The notes below the pieces were generated by a model. It worked only from the letters and a program-made list of their open reading frames with translations. It had not been told where the DNA came from and did no database searches. From the NCBI GenBank assembly GCA_963658575.1, contig CAVKQB010000003.1:19248-83247 (forward strand): a stretch of 64,000 nucleotides of DNA, written 5' to 3'. This document shows positions 15,754 through 27,500 of the stretch, piece after piece. Every line of letters starts with the position of its first letter. Position 1 is the first letter of the stretch. The stretch comes from W0P28-013 sp963658575 (lineage in GTDB: Bacteria > Bacteroidota > Bacteroidia > Bacteroidales > Paludibacteraceae). The position numbers and the translations under genes are program-made.

Positions 15754-16824
15754 TTACCTCTTATTTTTCGCCCAGATGTGGTAGGCGCGGAGGTATTTTT
15801 GTCTGTTGCGGTTGTGTTCGGCCAGTGTGGAGGCGAAATTGTGCGAGCCGTCCATCTTGTCCGAGGCGCACATGTAGAGATAGTTGCTCTGCGTGTAGTT
15901 CAGCACGGCATCGATGGCACCGATGCTGGCGCAGCGTATGGGGCCAGGCGGCAGTCCGAGGTGCTTGTAGGTGTTGTAGGGCGAATCGATTTGTGTGTGC
16001 TCGGCAAGCACGCGTGTGATGGTGAAGTCGCCGAGCGCATATCGTGCTGTGGGACAGGCTTGTAGCGGTATCCCGCGGCGCAGACGGTTGATGTAGAGCC
16101 CGGCGATGATGGGCTTGTCGGCTGCCACGTTCGTCTCTTCGTCGATAATCGATGCCAAAATCATCACTTCGGTGGGCGTGAGGCGTGCTGCAGCGGCTTT
16201 GGCGCGACGTTCGTTGTTCCAAAAATGGTCGTATTCGCGCTTCATGCGTCCGAAAAGTTTGTCGGCCGTCATGTTCCAATAGACTTCGTAGGTGTTTGGA
16301 ATGAACAGCGTGAGTGCCGTGGCGGGCGTTACGTCGTAGGTCGATAGAAATTCTGCGCTGTCGAGGCATTGCGCTATGGCGGCCGAATCGAGCATCAATT
16401 GTTTGCCGAGCCGTGCGGCGAGTTCCGATTTTAGGCGTATGTTGTTGAATTTCAGTTTGATAGGCTCTTGCGAACCGAATATGATGTGTTGCGCCAATGT
16501 GCGGTTTGTCATGCCGTCGTCGATGCGGTAGCAACCTGTTTTGATGCGTTCGTCGTAGTGTTTGCGCAGCATGTAGCGTTTGAACGGCGCGGCATTGTCG
16601 GTGAATTGCGCCTGTTCGAGTGCTTGGCACACGTCGTTCAGGGTCATGTCGGGGTAGATGTAGAGGTGCGTGTTCTGCCCTTCGCGCACCGAAAAAGCGG
16701 GACGCATTTCGCTCGCCCAGAGCCACACTGCGCCGCCCAAGCCGAGGGCGACAACGACTAAAACGGTGTAAATCAGTATGTTTTTCTGCCTTTTTTGCAT
16801 GTTGCGTGTGTCGTTTGTTGACAA
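15754..16824 (-). CDS. mltG: Endolytic murein transglycosylase MltG
   Basis: Inner-membrane lytic transglycosylase that cuts nascent glycan strands and sets their length. The 356 residues contain one N-terminal transmembrane helix (about 15-37), a LysM-like subdomain and the YceG catalytic domain. The signature region (LTPTEVMILASII, then DEETN) sits at about residues 216-232, where most homologues read VEKET. The first acidic residue is therefore Asp rather than Glu, a conservative change near the active site. The C-terminal GLPPGPI and HNFASTLAEHNRN motifs are normal. An alternative ATG eight codons in is possible. Confidence 0.94.
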   Translation of the reverse strand: MSTNDTRNMQKRQKNILIYTVLVVVALGLGGAVWLWASEMRPAFSVREGQNTHLYIYPDMTLNDVCQALEQAQFTDNAAPFKRYMLRKHYDERIKTGCYRIDDGMTNRTLAQHIIFGSQEPIKLKFNNIRLKSELAARLGKQLMLDSAAIAQCLDSAEFLSTYDVTPATALTLFIPNTYEVYWNMTADKLFGRMKREYDHFWNNERRAKAAAARLTPTEVMILASIIDEETNVAADKPIIAGLYINRLRRGIPLQACPTARYALGDFTITRVLAEHTQIDSPYNTYKHLGLPPGPIRCASIGAIDAVLNYTQSNYLYMCASDKMDGSHNFASTLAEHNRNRQKYLRAYHIWAKNKR

Positions 16825-16944
16825 TGTAAAGTTATGGATTTTTTTTCAATTGGTCGATATGTGTGGTTGGTGCGTGCCGATTTTGTTTTAATCGATTGGT
16901 TGTCAGTGTGTTTTGCTGATTTGGTGCAACTTTCGTGCCAAAAA

Positions 16945-16976
16945 TTTGGCGCAGACAAAATTTTGTGCTAACTTTG
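16945..16976 (+). promoter_or_regulatory. tRNA-Ser promoter (TTTG - 20 bp - TAACTTTG)
   Basis: Both Bacteroidota promoter elements match the consensus perfectly with 20-base spacing. The mature tRNA starts 41 bases after the -7 box. Confidence 0.85.
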
Positions 16977-16995
16977 CACCGCAATTTTTAGTAGC

Positions 16996-17016
16996 AGCGA
17001 TGCTCATCGCTTTTTT
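16996..17016 (+). terminator. Terminator-like hairpin between promoter and tRNA-Ser
   Basis: AGCGATG and CATCGCT form a stem (tight loop, or a 5-bp stem with 6-base loop) followed immediately by six T residues that abut the tRNA 5' end. It has terminator form but lies in the leader, so it may act as an attenuator or simply be a processing remnant. Confidence 0.5.
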
Positions 17017-17103
17017 GGAAGGTTGGGTGAGTGGCTGAAACCAGCAGTTTGCTAAACTGCCGTACGGGTTTCCGTACCGGGGGTTCGAATCCCCCACCTT
17101 CCG
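17017..17103 (+). tRNA. tRNA-Ser (anticodon GCT)
   Basis: An 87-nt class II tRNA. The acceptor stem GGAAGGT/ACCTTCC, D arm, anticodon GCT at 17051-17053 in the loop TTGCTAA, a long variable arm (TACGGGTTTCCGTA) and the T arm with GGTTCGAATCC are all present. The discriminator base is G, as expected for serine. CCA is not encoded. It reads AGC/AGU codons. Confidence 0.96.
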
Positions 17104-17104
17104 C

Positions 17105-17139
17105 AAGGGTCGTAAATCTCAGGGTTTACGGCCTTTGTT
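17105..17139 (+). terminator. tRNA-Ser terminator
   Basis: Stem AAGG..CGTAAA / TTTACG.CCTT with an 8-base loop, followed by a T-rich stretch (TTTGTTTTGT). Correct position and form for an intrinsic terminator. Confidence 0.7.
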
Positions 17140-17171
17140 TTGTGCCGATGGGTATGATTCTCGTGAAAAAA

Positions 17172-18146
17172 TCAGAAATTGCTGGCGATGGCGTTGATGG
17201 ATTGCCATGTGCGGTCGTCCATCTTGGCACCGACGAACGTGATGACGTGTCCGGCACAGACGGTGCCGATGCGTGCGCATTTGTCGAGCGAAAGGCCGCG
17301 CGCGTAGCCATAGAGGAATCCGGCGGCGTAGAGGTCGCCCGCGCCCGTCGAGTCGATGCAGCGCACTTTGGCGGCTGGAATTTTGTGGAACTCGTTGCCC
17401 GAAACGACGAACGAGCCGCGTTTGCCCACCTTCACCACCGCGATTTTGCAGATTTGTGCCATGTCGAGTGCCGCCTCTTCGGCGTTTTTGCCTGTGAAGG
17501 CGTAGGCTTCTTCTTCGTTGGCAAAGATGATATCGACATATTTCGTGGCGTAGTCGTGCAAAAAGTCGCGTTCGGCCTCCACCACGTTGTAACTAGCGAG
17601 GTCGAGCGACAGTTCGAGTCCAGCGCGGCGTGCGAGTTGTGCGGTGCGTAGCATCAGTTCGTGGCTTTCGACCATGTAACCTTCGATGTGCAGCAGGTCG
17701 AAATCGCGAAACATGGCGAGGTTCAAGTCGCTGGCGTTCAGGCTGCTGGCTGCGCCGAGATAGGTGCACATGGTGCGTTCGCTGTCGGGCGAGATGAGTA
17801 CGTGGCAGCGTCCCGAGGGCAGGGTAGAGCCGAGCAGATAGGTCAGCACGCCGTTTTCGAACGAATCGACCTTGAAGAAGTCGCCGATGGCATCGCTGCC
17901 CACTTTGCCGATGAATCCGACATCGACGCCCAAGCGTGCCAGCCCCGAAATGGCGTTCGAGGCCGAGCCGCCCGTGGCCACATGCTGGCCGAGCAGCAGC
18001 GTGGCATCTTGTATCTCGCGCATCTTGGTCTCGTCGATGAGTTGCATGCTGCCCTTGGGGAGGCCGAGTTGTAGCAGCAAATCGTCCGATTTGAGCCGCA
18101 TCAGAATGTCCACGAGGGCATTGCCCATGCCGAGAATCTTCTTCAT
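17172..18146 (-). CDS. PfkB-family sugar/nucleoside kinase
   Basis: ATP-dependent kinase of the ribokinase fold, cytosolic, 324 residues. The glycine motif GGSASNAISGLARLG (about residue 50) and the C-terminal signature DSTGAGDLYAAGFLYG, with the catalytic Asp, are both intact. The start GMGNALVDIL resembles adenosine-kinase-like members. Substrate cannot be read from sequence; an adenosine- or sugar-type kinase is most likely. The in-frame extension upstream to 18341 is rejected because the promoter box lies inside it and MKKILGMGN is the family's usual start. Confidence 0.9.
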   Translation of the reverse strand: MKKILGMGNALVDILMRLKSDDLLLQLGLPKGSMQLIDETKMREIQDATLLLGQHVATGGSASNAISGLARLGVDVGFIGKVGSDAIGDFFKVDSFENGVLTYLLGSTLPSGRCHVLISPDSERTMCTYLGAASSLNASDLNLAMFRDFDLLHIEGYMVESHELMLRTAQLARRAGLELSLDLASYNVVEAERDFLHDYATKYVDIIFANEEEAYAFTGKNAEEAALDMAQICKIAVVKVGKRGSFVVSGNEFHKIPAAKVRCIDSTGAGDLYAAGFLYGYARGLSLDKCARIGTVCAGHVITFVGAKMDDRTWQSINAIASNF

Positions 18147-18189
18147 GTTTTTGCGCCGACGCTGTTTTTCCGAAAAAAAATAAAATGGA

Positions 18190-18197
18190 CAAAAGTA
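18190..18197 (-). promoter_or_regulatory. -7 element TACTTTTG for the PfkB gene
   Basis: Perfect TAnnTTTG on the minus strand, 44 bases before the ATG. It forms the left arm of an inverted repeat. Confidence 0.7.
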
Positions 18198-18230
18198 CGC
18201 CGCTCGAATGGCTTCGGTGCAGTACTTTTG
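18190..18230. promoter_or_regulatory. Inverted repeat made of two divergent -7 boxes
   Basis: CAAAAGTAC and GTACTTTTG form a 9-bp inverted repeat around a 23-base centre. Each arm is a TACTTTTG box pointing outwards. This could be two divergent promoters, an operator, or both. Confidence 0.5.
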
Positions 18231-18528
18231 CCGAAAAGTGTTACTTATAAATATGGTGTCGCACGGGCTTGCTGCCCAACGACGGCACAAAGATACCATT
18301 TTTTCGTGGCACAGCAAAATGCGCGATGCGATATTTCGCATTTTTTTGTCGAAAAAAAACGTTTTTTTTTCAAAAAGTTGTATTTTTGCGACTTGAAAAA
18401 TTATTTACACGATACAAAAAACGGTTGTAAACGGACTCTTTGCGCCTTGCGTCGGAGAGTGTCGCTCGCCATTGATGTGGTCGTGGTGTTTTTGTAATTA
18501 GTTGATAATCAGAAATTTATTCACAAGT
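18198..18528. other. Intergenic region before the giant gene
   Basis: No gene is visible. It contains the right arm of the promoter palindrome, A/T homopolymer runs, and a TATTTTTG box at 18381-18388. A ~140-nt leader follows up to the ATG, with a GTTGTAAACGGACTCTTTGCG stretch but no riboswitch fold I can name. Confidence 0.6.
18381..18388 (+). promoter_or_regulatory. Candidate -7 element TATTTTTG for the giant surface-protein gene
   Basis: Fits TAnnTTTG and lies in the gap before the gene. The leader would be about 135 nt, longer than for other genes here, which leaves room for post-transcriptional control. Confidence 0.5.
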
Positions 18529-21500
18529 ATGAAACGCAGAATTCTTTTCGCAATGGCTGTCTTGCTGATGGCGACATCGGTTTGGGCCGACAACACTTGG
18601 TTCGAAGAGGCGCGCAACTTTAGTTCCTATTCGCTCGGTTCGGGCAAGGTGCATGTGAAGGTGCTTGTCTTTGCCAGCGGCACTTTTCAGAACCACTGGG
18701 CTATCAGTCCGTCGAAGGTAGTGGCCGTGATTGATGGCGAGAGCGCAGAACGCACCGTTTTGGAGTTTCAGGGCGACAACGACCGCAACACCGACAACGA
18801 CTACAAAGGTTGGGCAAAAGTAAAGGTGTGCGAGGGCAAGGTGATAATTACCAACCCCAGCGACCAAGCGCGCAAAGACACGCTCACGGTCGAGAATCCG
18901 AATTGGGACAACTATCTGTCGCGTACGGGTCAGTCCGACCGCCCTGCTTATCTCGAATTCGACTGGTATCCGTCGGCGGATTTCGATGGCAAAAACTACG
19001 AAGTGAAAGCCCATGTGCGCGACACGCGTAAGACGGGTGCCTATTGGGACCGTACATGGAGTTTGGGCAAATACTCGAGCAGTTCGTTGCAATCGCCGTT
19101 GCTGTACGATGCCGTGTTCTACAGCGTGAGCGGCAGTGGCGAACGCGCTTTCGGCAATGTATTGGTGCCGTATGTGGTCTATCAGACGACCGACAAATAC
19201 CGCATTGCGATTGACGGCGCGGCGGTAGGCAGTTGGGTGTCGTCGAACAGCCGTTCGGGCAGTATGCTGGTGGGCACCACAGACACGATACAACACTCGC
19301 TCGTCGCTACGTTCAATGTGCAACGTGAATCTGGCGACTATGTCGAAATCAAATCGAATTCCATCTATATTCCAGCGTTTCACAGAATATACGATTTCGG
19401 CGTATCGGATTATGTGGGCAGCGACGGCAAGACCGACGCGCGCTACACAAAACTGAAATGGACTATCAAAAAGCCGTGGGCTGAAGATATTCTGTCGACC
19501 GACATGTTCCAGATTCAGCGTTCCTACAACAGCTCTTTCTCCGATGTCGAAACGCTCACCATGATAGCACTCACGCGTGGTCAGGGGCTGTACGAATATG
19601 TCGATTCGACCAAGGCGGCATTTGTCAACCAAGAGGATGCGCAGCGGCCAATCTACTACCGTGTGTTGCGTGCCAGCACCGCCAATTGGGGCTATTCGGG
19701 GCACGATTGGGTGGCCGTAGATAGCATTCGGAAGACCGCCAAACTGATAGCGATAGACGAATCTGGCTGTTCGTACGAAAAAGCCGACGACTTTGCCAGC
19801 ACGCACAACGTGAACATCATCATTCGCACGCAGAAAACGACCGAATACGAGTTTTGGGACGAAGCCGCCCAATTCGAACTGAAGCGCATGGTTACCACCA
19901 ACGGCCGCACCGACACCATCATGCGGATAGTGCCAGCATCGGAGTTCAAACGGCAAGCCGACGGCAGTTATCTGGCCAATTACGTCGTGAAAGCCGAGGT
20001 GGCGTGTGCCGAATACAAATACACCATTCGCATAAACGACAGCAGTTGCTCGCTGAAGACGACCGACACCTCGGAGCACGCCATCAGCGGACCGAGCCTC
20101 TATTTCACCGAAGCGGCAAGCATCTCGTCGTTTCAAGCATCGAAAGGCTACTATCCCGATTACGTATTTTTGAGATGGGGACAAGATAGCGGCGTGAGCG
20201 ACATGTTCAAGATTTTGCGTCGCGACCTTGCCAACGAACAAGCCGATTGGAGCGAATTGGCAACCTTAACGAGCGAAAACTATTACCAAGACAAAACGGC
20301 GGCGGCCGGACATTACTACGCCTATCGCCTTATTTGCCTCTACACCTGCAACAACACCACATACCGCGATTCGACCGAAACATACGGTTGGCTATCGAAT
20401 GTGGGCAGCGTTGCTGGGCGCATCACCTATCCCAATGGCACGGGCAATGCCAATGTTGTGGTGGAGGCCGTTGGCAAAGGCGGCACCATTCAGCGCGGTT
20501 ACCTCTACCGTCAGGCCGTGTCGAGCGACGACTACGCCACCGACACACAAGTGCAATGGAGCGGTTCGCGCACCTATCAAGCATTGGTGAAGGCACCAGA
20601 TCCGAAGGGAAATTATCTGAATAGCCCGTTGTTCTCGTCGTATCGGCACAACGATGCCAGCACCGACGATGGCGTGGCGTTGATGATAAACGACAGCCGT
20701 TTGGTATTCAAATATGGCACCGTAACGCTCAAAGATACGGAAGATTTTCCTGATAATCAATGGGTTTCGGCGGCCGTAGTGTGCGATGCGACGAAAGATT
20801 CCATCGTGCTCTATCGTAACGGTCGCCGTGTGGCAGCCGAAAAGATGGGCGGCGTTCAAGTCGTTTCGAGCGCAAACATTCACTTCCTGTCGGGCACCAT
20901 ATTGGCTGGCCTCGACGAGTTCCGCATGTGGAACCGCGCCCTCACCGATAAAGAGATTGAAAACACGGCGCACACCTACCTTTCGGGCAAAGAGAGCGGC
21001 TTGCAAGTTTACTATTCGTTCGACAATGTAGCGAAATTGCCGAAAGAGCAAGCGACCGATTCGATCTATTACGTGTCGAACCAAGCGCAATTGACCAAAA
21101 ACGACATTCAACGCAACGATTTGAAAGTCGGAGAAATACTCACCGCTGGTGCGCCAGACGCCACCATGCTGAACTACAAGAGCATTACCGACGAATCGGG
21201 CAACTACATCATCGGCGGCATACCGTTTGCTGGCGGAGCCACCTACGACATAACGCCGACCTCCGAACACGGCATCTTCACCTACAACGGTACATCGGCT
21301 TCGTCGGCGGCCATCTCCATCGACGAGCGTCGCCCCGAAGCCACGGGCATCGATTTTGTCAATACGGCGGCGGTGCGTTTTACGGGACGTGTGCTCTACG
21401 AACTTTCGACCATTCCCGTGAAAGGGGCGCATTTCAAAGTGAGCGGCGTGCTTGCCACCGATGCGTCTGGTGCGCTGGTCGAAACCGACGCTTCGGGTAA

Positions 21501-24500
21501 CTTCGATTTCGAAGTGCCGAAAGCCCCCATCAGCGTGCAAGTGGTGCTCGACGGACACACATTCCTCAACGACGGATTCTTTGTCATCGGCGATAGCACC
21601 ATATTTACCCTCACCTCCAATACCGACGGTCTGCGCATGTGGGACACTACCAAAGCGCGTCTTGTAGGCCGTGTGGCGGGCGGCAATGTGCAGGGGTTGA
21701 AGCCGCTTGGCGCATCGCTCAGTAAGAATAACCTCGGCGACAGCATTCTCATCGTACTCGAACTCGAAGGCGACAATGTGGCGCAAATCGTGTACGACAG
21801 CCAAGACAAGGCGCGCGAGCAGATCGACACCATCGTGCCGCACGCCGTGAAAGGCAACAGCACCGCCGTGTCGTATCAGCGCAAACGCATACTGATACAC
21901 CCCGACAACAAAACGGGCGAATTTTTCGTCGATCTGTTCCCCGTGAAATACAAACTCACGCAACTGACGGCGCAAGGCTACAGCACACTCACCAACGGCA
22001 GTTCGGGAATGCCCGTCATCGATCTGACGAAAAAACTCGAACGTAAAACACTCTATGTCGATTCCATTCCTGTGGCCTACAACGACACCTTCCGCTACAT
22101 CTACCATAGCCCCGTTACCGTCAGTCTGCAACAGGAACAATACGGCATGACACTAGGTTATCTGGGCGTGGAGAAGGTGCAGTTGACCGATTTCGGCTCG
22201 GAGGCGCACACCATCACCGTGGCCACACTCAACGACAATGGCGAGTACGACTATCTGTTTGGCAAACCGATATTCACCGAAGGCGACTATATGATGCGTG
22301 TTTCGGCGCACGAAGACTACTACTACAACGCCAACCGTTCGCTTGGTTCGCATGAGCAGGTGATGCTGCATGGCGGCGGCGTGCGCATTTACAACGGCAT
22401 GCACTCCGAATCGGAAGTCATCACAGGCACGCTCGACCAGAACGGCGAAATGCAGACCATATTGCGCGCCGACTACCCAACCCACACCCGTTTGGGCGAC
22501 GATGCAACACGCTCCATACAAGTATCGGTCGAATATCAGGGCGAATACATACAATCCGACCCGATAAACGTGTTTGTCTTTGCCGACCGCACCGATGGTG
22601 TCAATTCGGTGGGCGTTACGCCGCTGGGCATCAAACTCTACGACATCTTGCGCGACCCACCAGGATCGGGCAGTTACTCGTCGCTCTCGTCGGGTGCCAC
22701 CTACAGCAAATCCGACAATTGGGTATTCTCCGTCGAAGCAGGCCTCAAACTGAATTTCTCGTACGGTTCTAGTTATTCGGGAATTGTAGGCGTTGTCGCC
22801 GGCGATGTACTGACGGGTCAAATTTTCGAAACGAGTTCGGTATATCCGTTTAGCATTCCCATAACGTTCAACGGCGAATTTACATGGTCGTACGACTACT
22901 CGTACACCACCACCGACCAGATAACTACGGGCAGCGACGTTTACCATGTAGGCACCAATGCCGACGTATATATTGGTAGCGCCACCAATCTGTACCATAC
23001 CATCGGACACGGTATGGCGGTCATCGATTCGGCCTACTACGCCGCCATGGAGCCGCAACTCGACAAAGGCACGATGAAACTTGTGGCTTCGTCGCGCGAT
23101 GCCAACGGAAAACTCTATTACCTCGTCGTGGCGCAAAAAATGTTCTTCTCGTTCGCCAAAGGCATGGATTTTGCCTACACGCAGGAGCATATTCTCACAT
23201 CGATAGTGCCGACACTCTTGACCGAGCGCAACAGCCAGATTCTGATGGTCGATTCGCTCACGGCGCAACAGCAAGCCAACACGCTCAAAAAACGTGTCTA
23301 CTATTCGAAAGTGCCTGCCGACGATGCCAATTTCGGTGTCAGTCGCGCCTACTACGGCTATGCCGACCCAGAGAACAGCGCCACGGTCATTCGTACCGAT
23401 ACCATTCAGGTTTACAACAACTCCATCACGCAGTGGTGCAACCTTATCGGTGTGAACGAACGCGAGAAAGTGCTGGCAACCAACCTCTCGTCGAATTTGT
23501 ACAAGAGCCACTCGGTGTCGGGCGGAAATCCTGTAACGCACAGCGAAACTGTGTCGTACAGCCGTGCCACCACCGATCGTTTTGCGCCTCCGGGAGGCAT
23601 CACCTCGTCGATTACATCGCAACTTGTGAAGACACTGACCTCGACGGCGGCTAGGCAAGTAGTTCAATTGATGACGACCCACGACAGTCGTGGCGACGAA
23701 GGCGCACTCGAAGTAGATGCGCAAGGCGCGGGCGCCAAATGGACGGTTGGCATTTCGCCTGTTGCCGATTTCGACTTCAAAAACACGCAAGGCAGCAGCG
23801 AATCGCACACACGCACCTACTCGTACACGCTCTCACCCGATGCGTTCGGCTATATGGATGTCGGGGTTTATCGTTTGACGGACACCATCAGTTCGTTCAA
23901 TGCCGATGCGTCGGACAACAGAGCCTACGACGAGACGCACACCTGCAGTTCGTTTGTGTTCAAAACCATTTCGGGTGCCAGCCGCTGCCCGTACGAAGAG
24001 GCCGACAGCACCATATTCTACGCTCCTGGCACTCCGCTGAACAATGCCACGCTGGCCATCGAAAAACCGCGCATCACAGCCAGCCGCCGCGAAATGAGCG
24101 ACGTCCCGGCTGACCAAACGGCCATATTCAACCTCAAACTCAGCAACGACCAAGCCTCCGACATCGGTTTGGCGGCGGCTTCGTCGTTGCCGTTCGACAT
24201 CTCCGTGCCGCCCGAAAGCAACCCGAACGGACTGAAACTCTATATCGACGGTATGCCGATTACGGCCGAAGGACGAACGATAAAATTGCCGCACGGAACG
24301 ACAGTGAACAAAATTCTCGAAGTAAGCCGCGGACAAGGCTACGATTTCGAAGATGTGAAAATTCGCTTGACCTCGCAGTGCAATATACTCGAGTACGACG
24401 AAGTGTCCATCTCCGTACACTTTGTGCCGGCCGCCACACCGCTCAACCTCACCGTGCCGCACGACAAATGGGTGCTCAACACACAGTCGCTGAGCGACAG

Positions 24501-27500
24501 CACTGGCTACTATCTGCCCGTCGAAATCAGCGGATTCGATATTCATTCCGACGGATTCGACCACATCGAACTGCAATACAAGCAACTCAACCAGTCCGAT
24601 GTCGATTGGGTGAACCTCTGCTCGTTCTATGCCAGCGATAGCCTGTACCAATTGGCATCGGGCACCAAAGCCATGATCAACTACGGCAAAATAGACAACG
24701 TGCGTTTCTATGGCGAGCGCGACCCAATGGAGCAGGAGTACGACTTGCGCGCCGTAAGTTTTGCTCGCTACGGCAACGGATTTGTAACCAAATCGTCGGA
24801 AGTGATGCACGGCACCAAGGACACGCGCTGTCCCGAAGTGTTTGGGCTGCCCACGCCAGCCGATGGCGTGCTTGGCGTAACCGATGTGCTGTCGCTCCGA
24901 TTCAGCGAGCCCATCGCGGGCAACTATCTCGACCAAGATGTCAATTTCGAAGTGGTTGGCGGCACCAACAATCTCGACATCACGCACTCCACATCGCTCT
25001 ATTTCACTGGCGATTCGGCTTGTGTGGCCGAGAGTCAAGTTACGCGCAACATGAGCAACCGCCCGATAACCATCGATGTGCTGCTCAAGCCGAGCGAAGC
25101 CGCTGGGCGCACCAACGATATGGCCATTTTTGCCATCAACAACGCCAAAAAACCGCTCGTGCTGTCGCTCACAAAAGACAACGAATTGCGCTTGCAAGTC
25201 GATACGCTAGTGGCCACATCGAAACCTGCCGAACTGATGCAGGAGTTCACGCGTTGCGCCGTAACACTCGATACCACGGGCGCGGTGCGCTTCTATGTTG
25301 GCACAGCCGACCTGACGCAGGAGAACCAGCCTCTGCTGAAATCCTACACGGGCAAAGGCACGATACTCGTTGGTAACAATCACGATCGTACGATGCCATT
25401 CAAAGGCAATATGCTCGAAATGCGCCTGTGGACTTGCGTTCAGAAACAAGACGAATTGGCTCTGACACTCAACAAACGCCTGACGGGCTACGAACGCGAG
25501 TTGGTGGATTACTATCCGATGAACGAAGCCAAAGGCTCTACCTGCCAAGACCTCTCGAACGGTGCCACGCTGAAACTCAACGGCACCTCGTGGACGCGCC
25601 CCGACGGTCTGTCGTTCAAATTCGACGGCACGCGCGGCATTCGCCTCAGTCACGATGTGCTTTCGCGCTCGTCGATTCAAGACCTCACGCTCATGTTCTG
25701 GTTCAAAACCGACGACCAAACGCCCGACACGGCGGCACTGTTCACCACGGGCGGCGGCTATCGCTCCGAACCCGATGCCGACAATAAGTTGTTTATCGGC
25801 CTTGAGCAGGGCAACGTCGTTTTGCGCCACCGTGGGCACGCCTACGCGGCAGTTGGAGCGTACGACGACAAGACATGGCACCATTTCGCCTTTGCTGTCA
25901 ATCGCGTGAGCAACGTAGCCTCGATTTATATCGATGGCAATCTGGCATCGAGCGTCTCGGCCGATTCCATCTTGGGCATGGCCAGCACCGAAATGTGGTT
26001 GGGCGAATGCCATTGGCGCATGCCGAACGCACAGGGCGGCTACAGCGACCAACCGCTCTACACCTTCAGCGGCCACATCGACCACTTGATGCTATACGAA
26101 CAGGCGTTGCCTTACAGCAGCATCAAAAACTACAACAACGTGGCGCCATCGGGCAAAGAGATGGGCTTGATAGCCTATCTGCCAATCGGCGTGCGCGAAG
26201 AGAGCACGTTTGGCGTGTGGGAAGTGCGTTATTCGCCCTACAATGCACGCGTATTCCGCGACAACGACGGCAATGTCCTCAACAAGAAACAGTTGCTCGT
26301 GCTTACTCCCGACTCGGTGGCGACAACCATGACCGACAAGTCGGAAACGGCACCAATGCGCGAAGCACTGTCGTGCACCAACTTCAACTTCTCGTGGGCT
26401 AACAACAACGACGAACTGCTCATCAATCTGAAAATGCTCGACAAGGAGATTAACAAGCAGAACGTGTTTATCACCGTGCGCAATGTCGAAGATTTGCACG
26501 GCAACAAGATGCTCAACCCCGTAAGTTGGACGGTGTATGTCGACCGCAATCAACTGCGTTGGGGCGATAAATCTGTGAATATAGCCGTAGAAAAAGACGA
26601 ATCGGATAGCTTCGAAGTGAGAATTGTCAATACGGGCGGCGCAACACGCCAATACAAAATCACTTCGCTGCCAAGTTGGCTCACCGCCACGCCATCGTCG
26701 GGAACGCTCGAAGCGCAAGAGTCGCAGAACATCACCTTCACCATTGCCGAAGGGCTGAACGTGGGCGAATACACCGAATATGTCTATCTGCAGGACGACC
26801 AAGACCTCTACGAGCGGCTTATCATCAATCTCACTGTGAAAACCACCTGCCCGTGGGTCGAAAAAGTCGAAGACCTGCCGCTCTCGATGAACCTCATCGG
26901 GCAAGTGCTTATCACCGATAATGGGAAAGCCATCTACGATACCGACGAAAACGACATCGTGGCGGCCTTCATCGACAATCGCTGTGTGGGCAAGGCCAAC
27001 ATCACCTACGACGACCAGCAGACCATCAACCATGTGTATATGACCATTCACGGCAGCGAGAAACTGGACGAAAGCCCCGTACAAATGCGGCTCTGGCGCG
27101 CTTCTACTGGCACCATCTATATTCTCGATGCCAACATTCCGCTCATATTCGACCACACACGTTGCTACGGTTGTCTTGGCGATAGCGCGGTGATTCTCAC
27201 CTCGTCCGACCGCAAAGTGCAGCAACTCACGCTCAACTCGGGTTGGAACTGGGTATCGTTCTATCTGAAACCTGCCTATGCCGACGACATCAACCACATG
27301 CTCAACATGCAGGCGATATGGACGAATGGCGACATTGTGAAAAATCCGGCCACGCGCGTCTTCAGCCAATACTGGGAAGCCGAAAACGGCAACTGCACAT
27401 GGCTTGGCTCGCTCAAGACATTCGATTATCACGACATCTACATGTTCTACATCAATACCTATGTGGCGCCCGAAATCGAAGGCACATTGCTCGCTTCGAA

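Noticed and set aside
18147..18341. 65-residue N-terminal extension of the PfkB kinase
   Set aside because: It spans the promoter and has no similarity to the family; MKKILGMGN is the usual start.
18502..18528. Earlier TTG start for the giant protein
   Set aside because: It would put nine residues in front of a clean signal peptide; the ATG at 18529 is the natural start.
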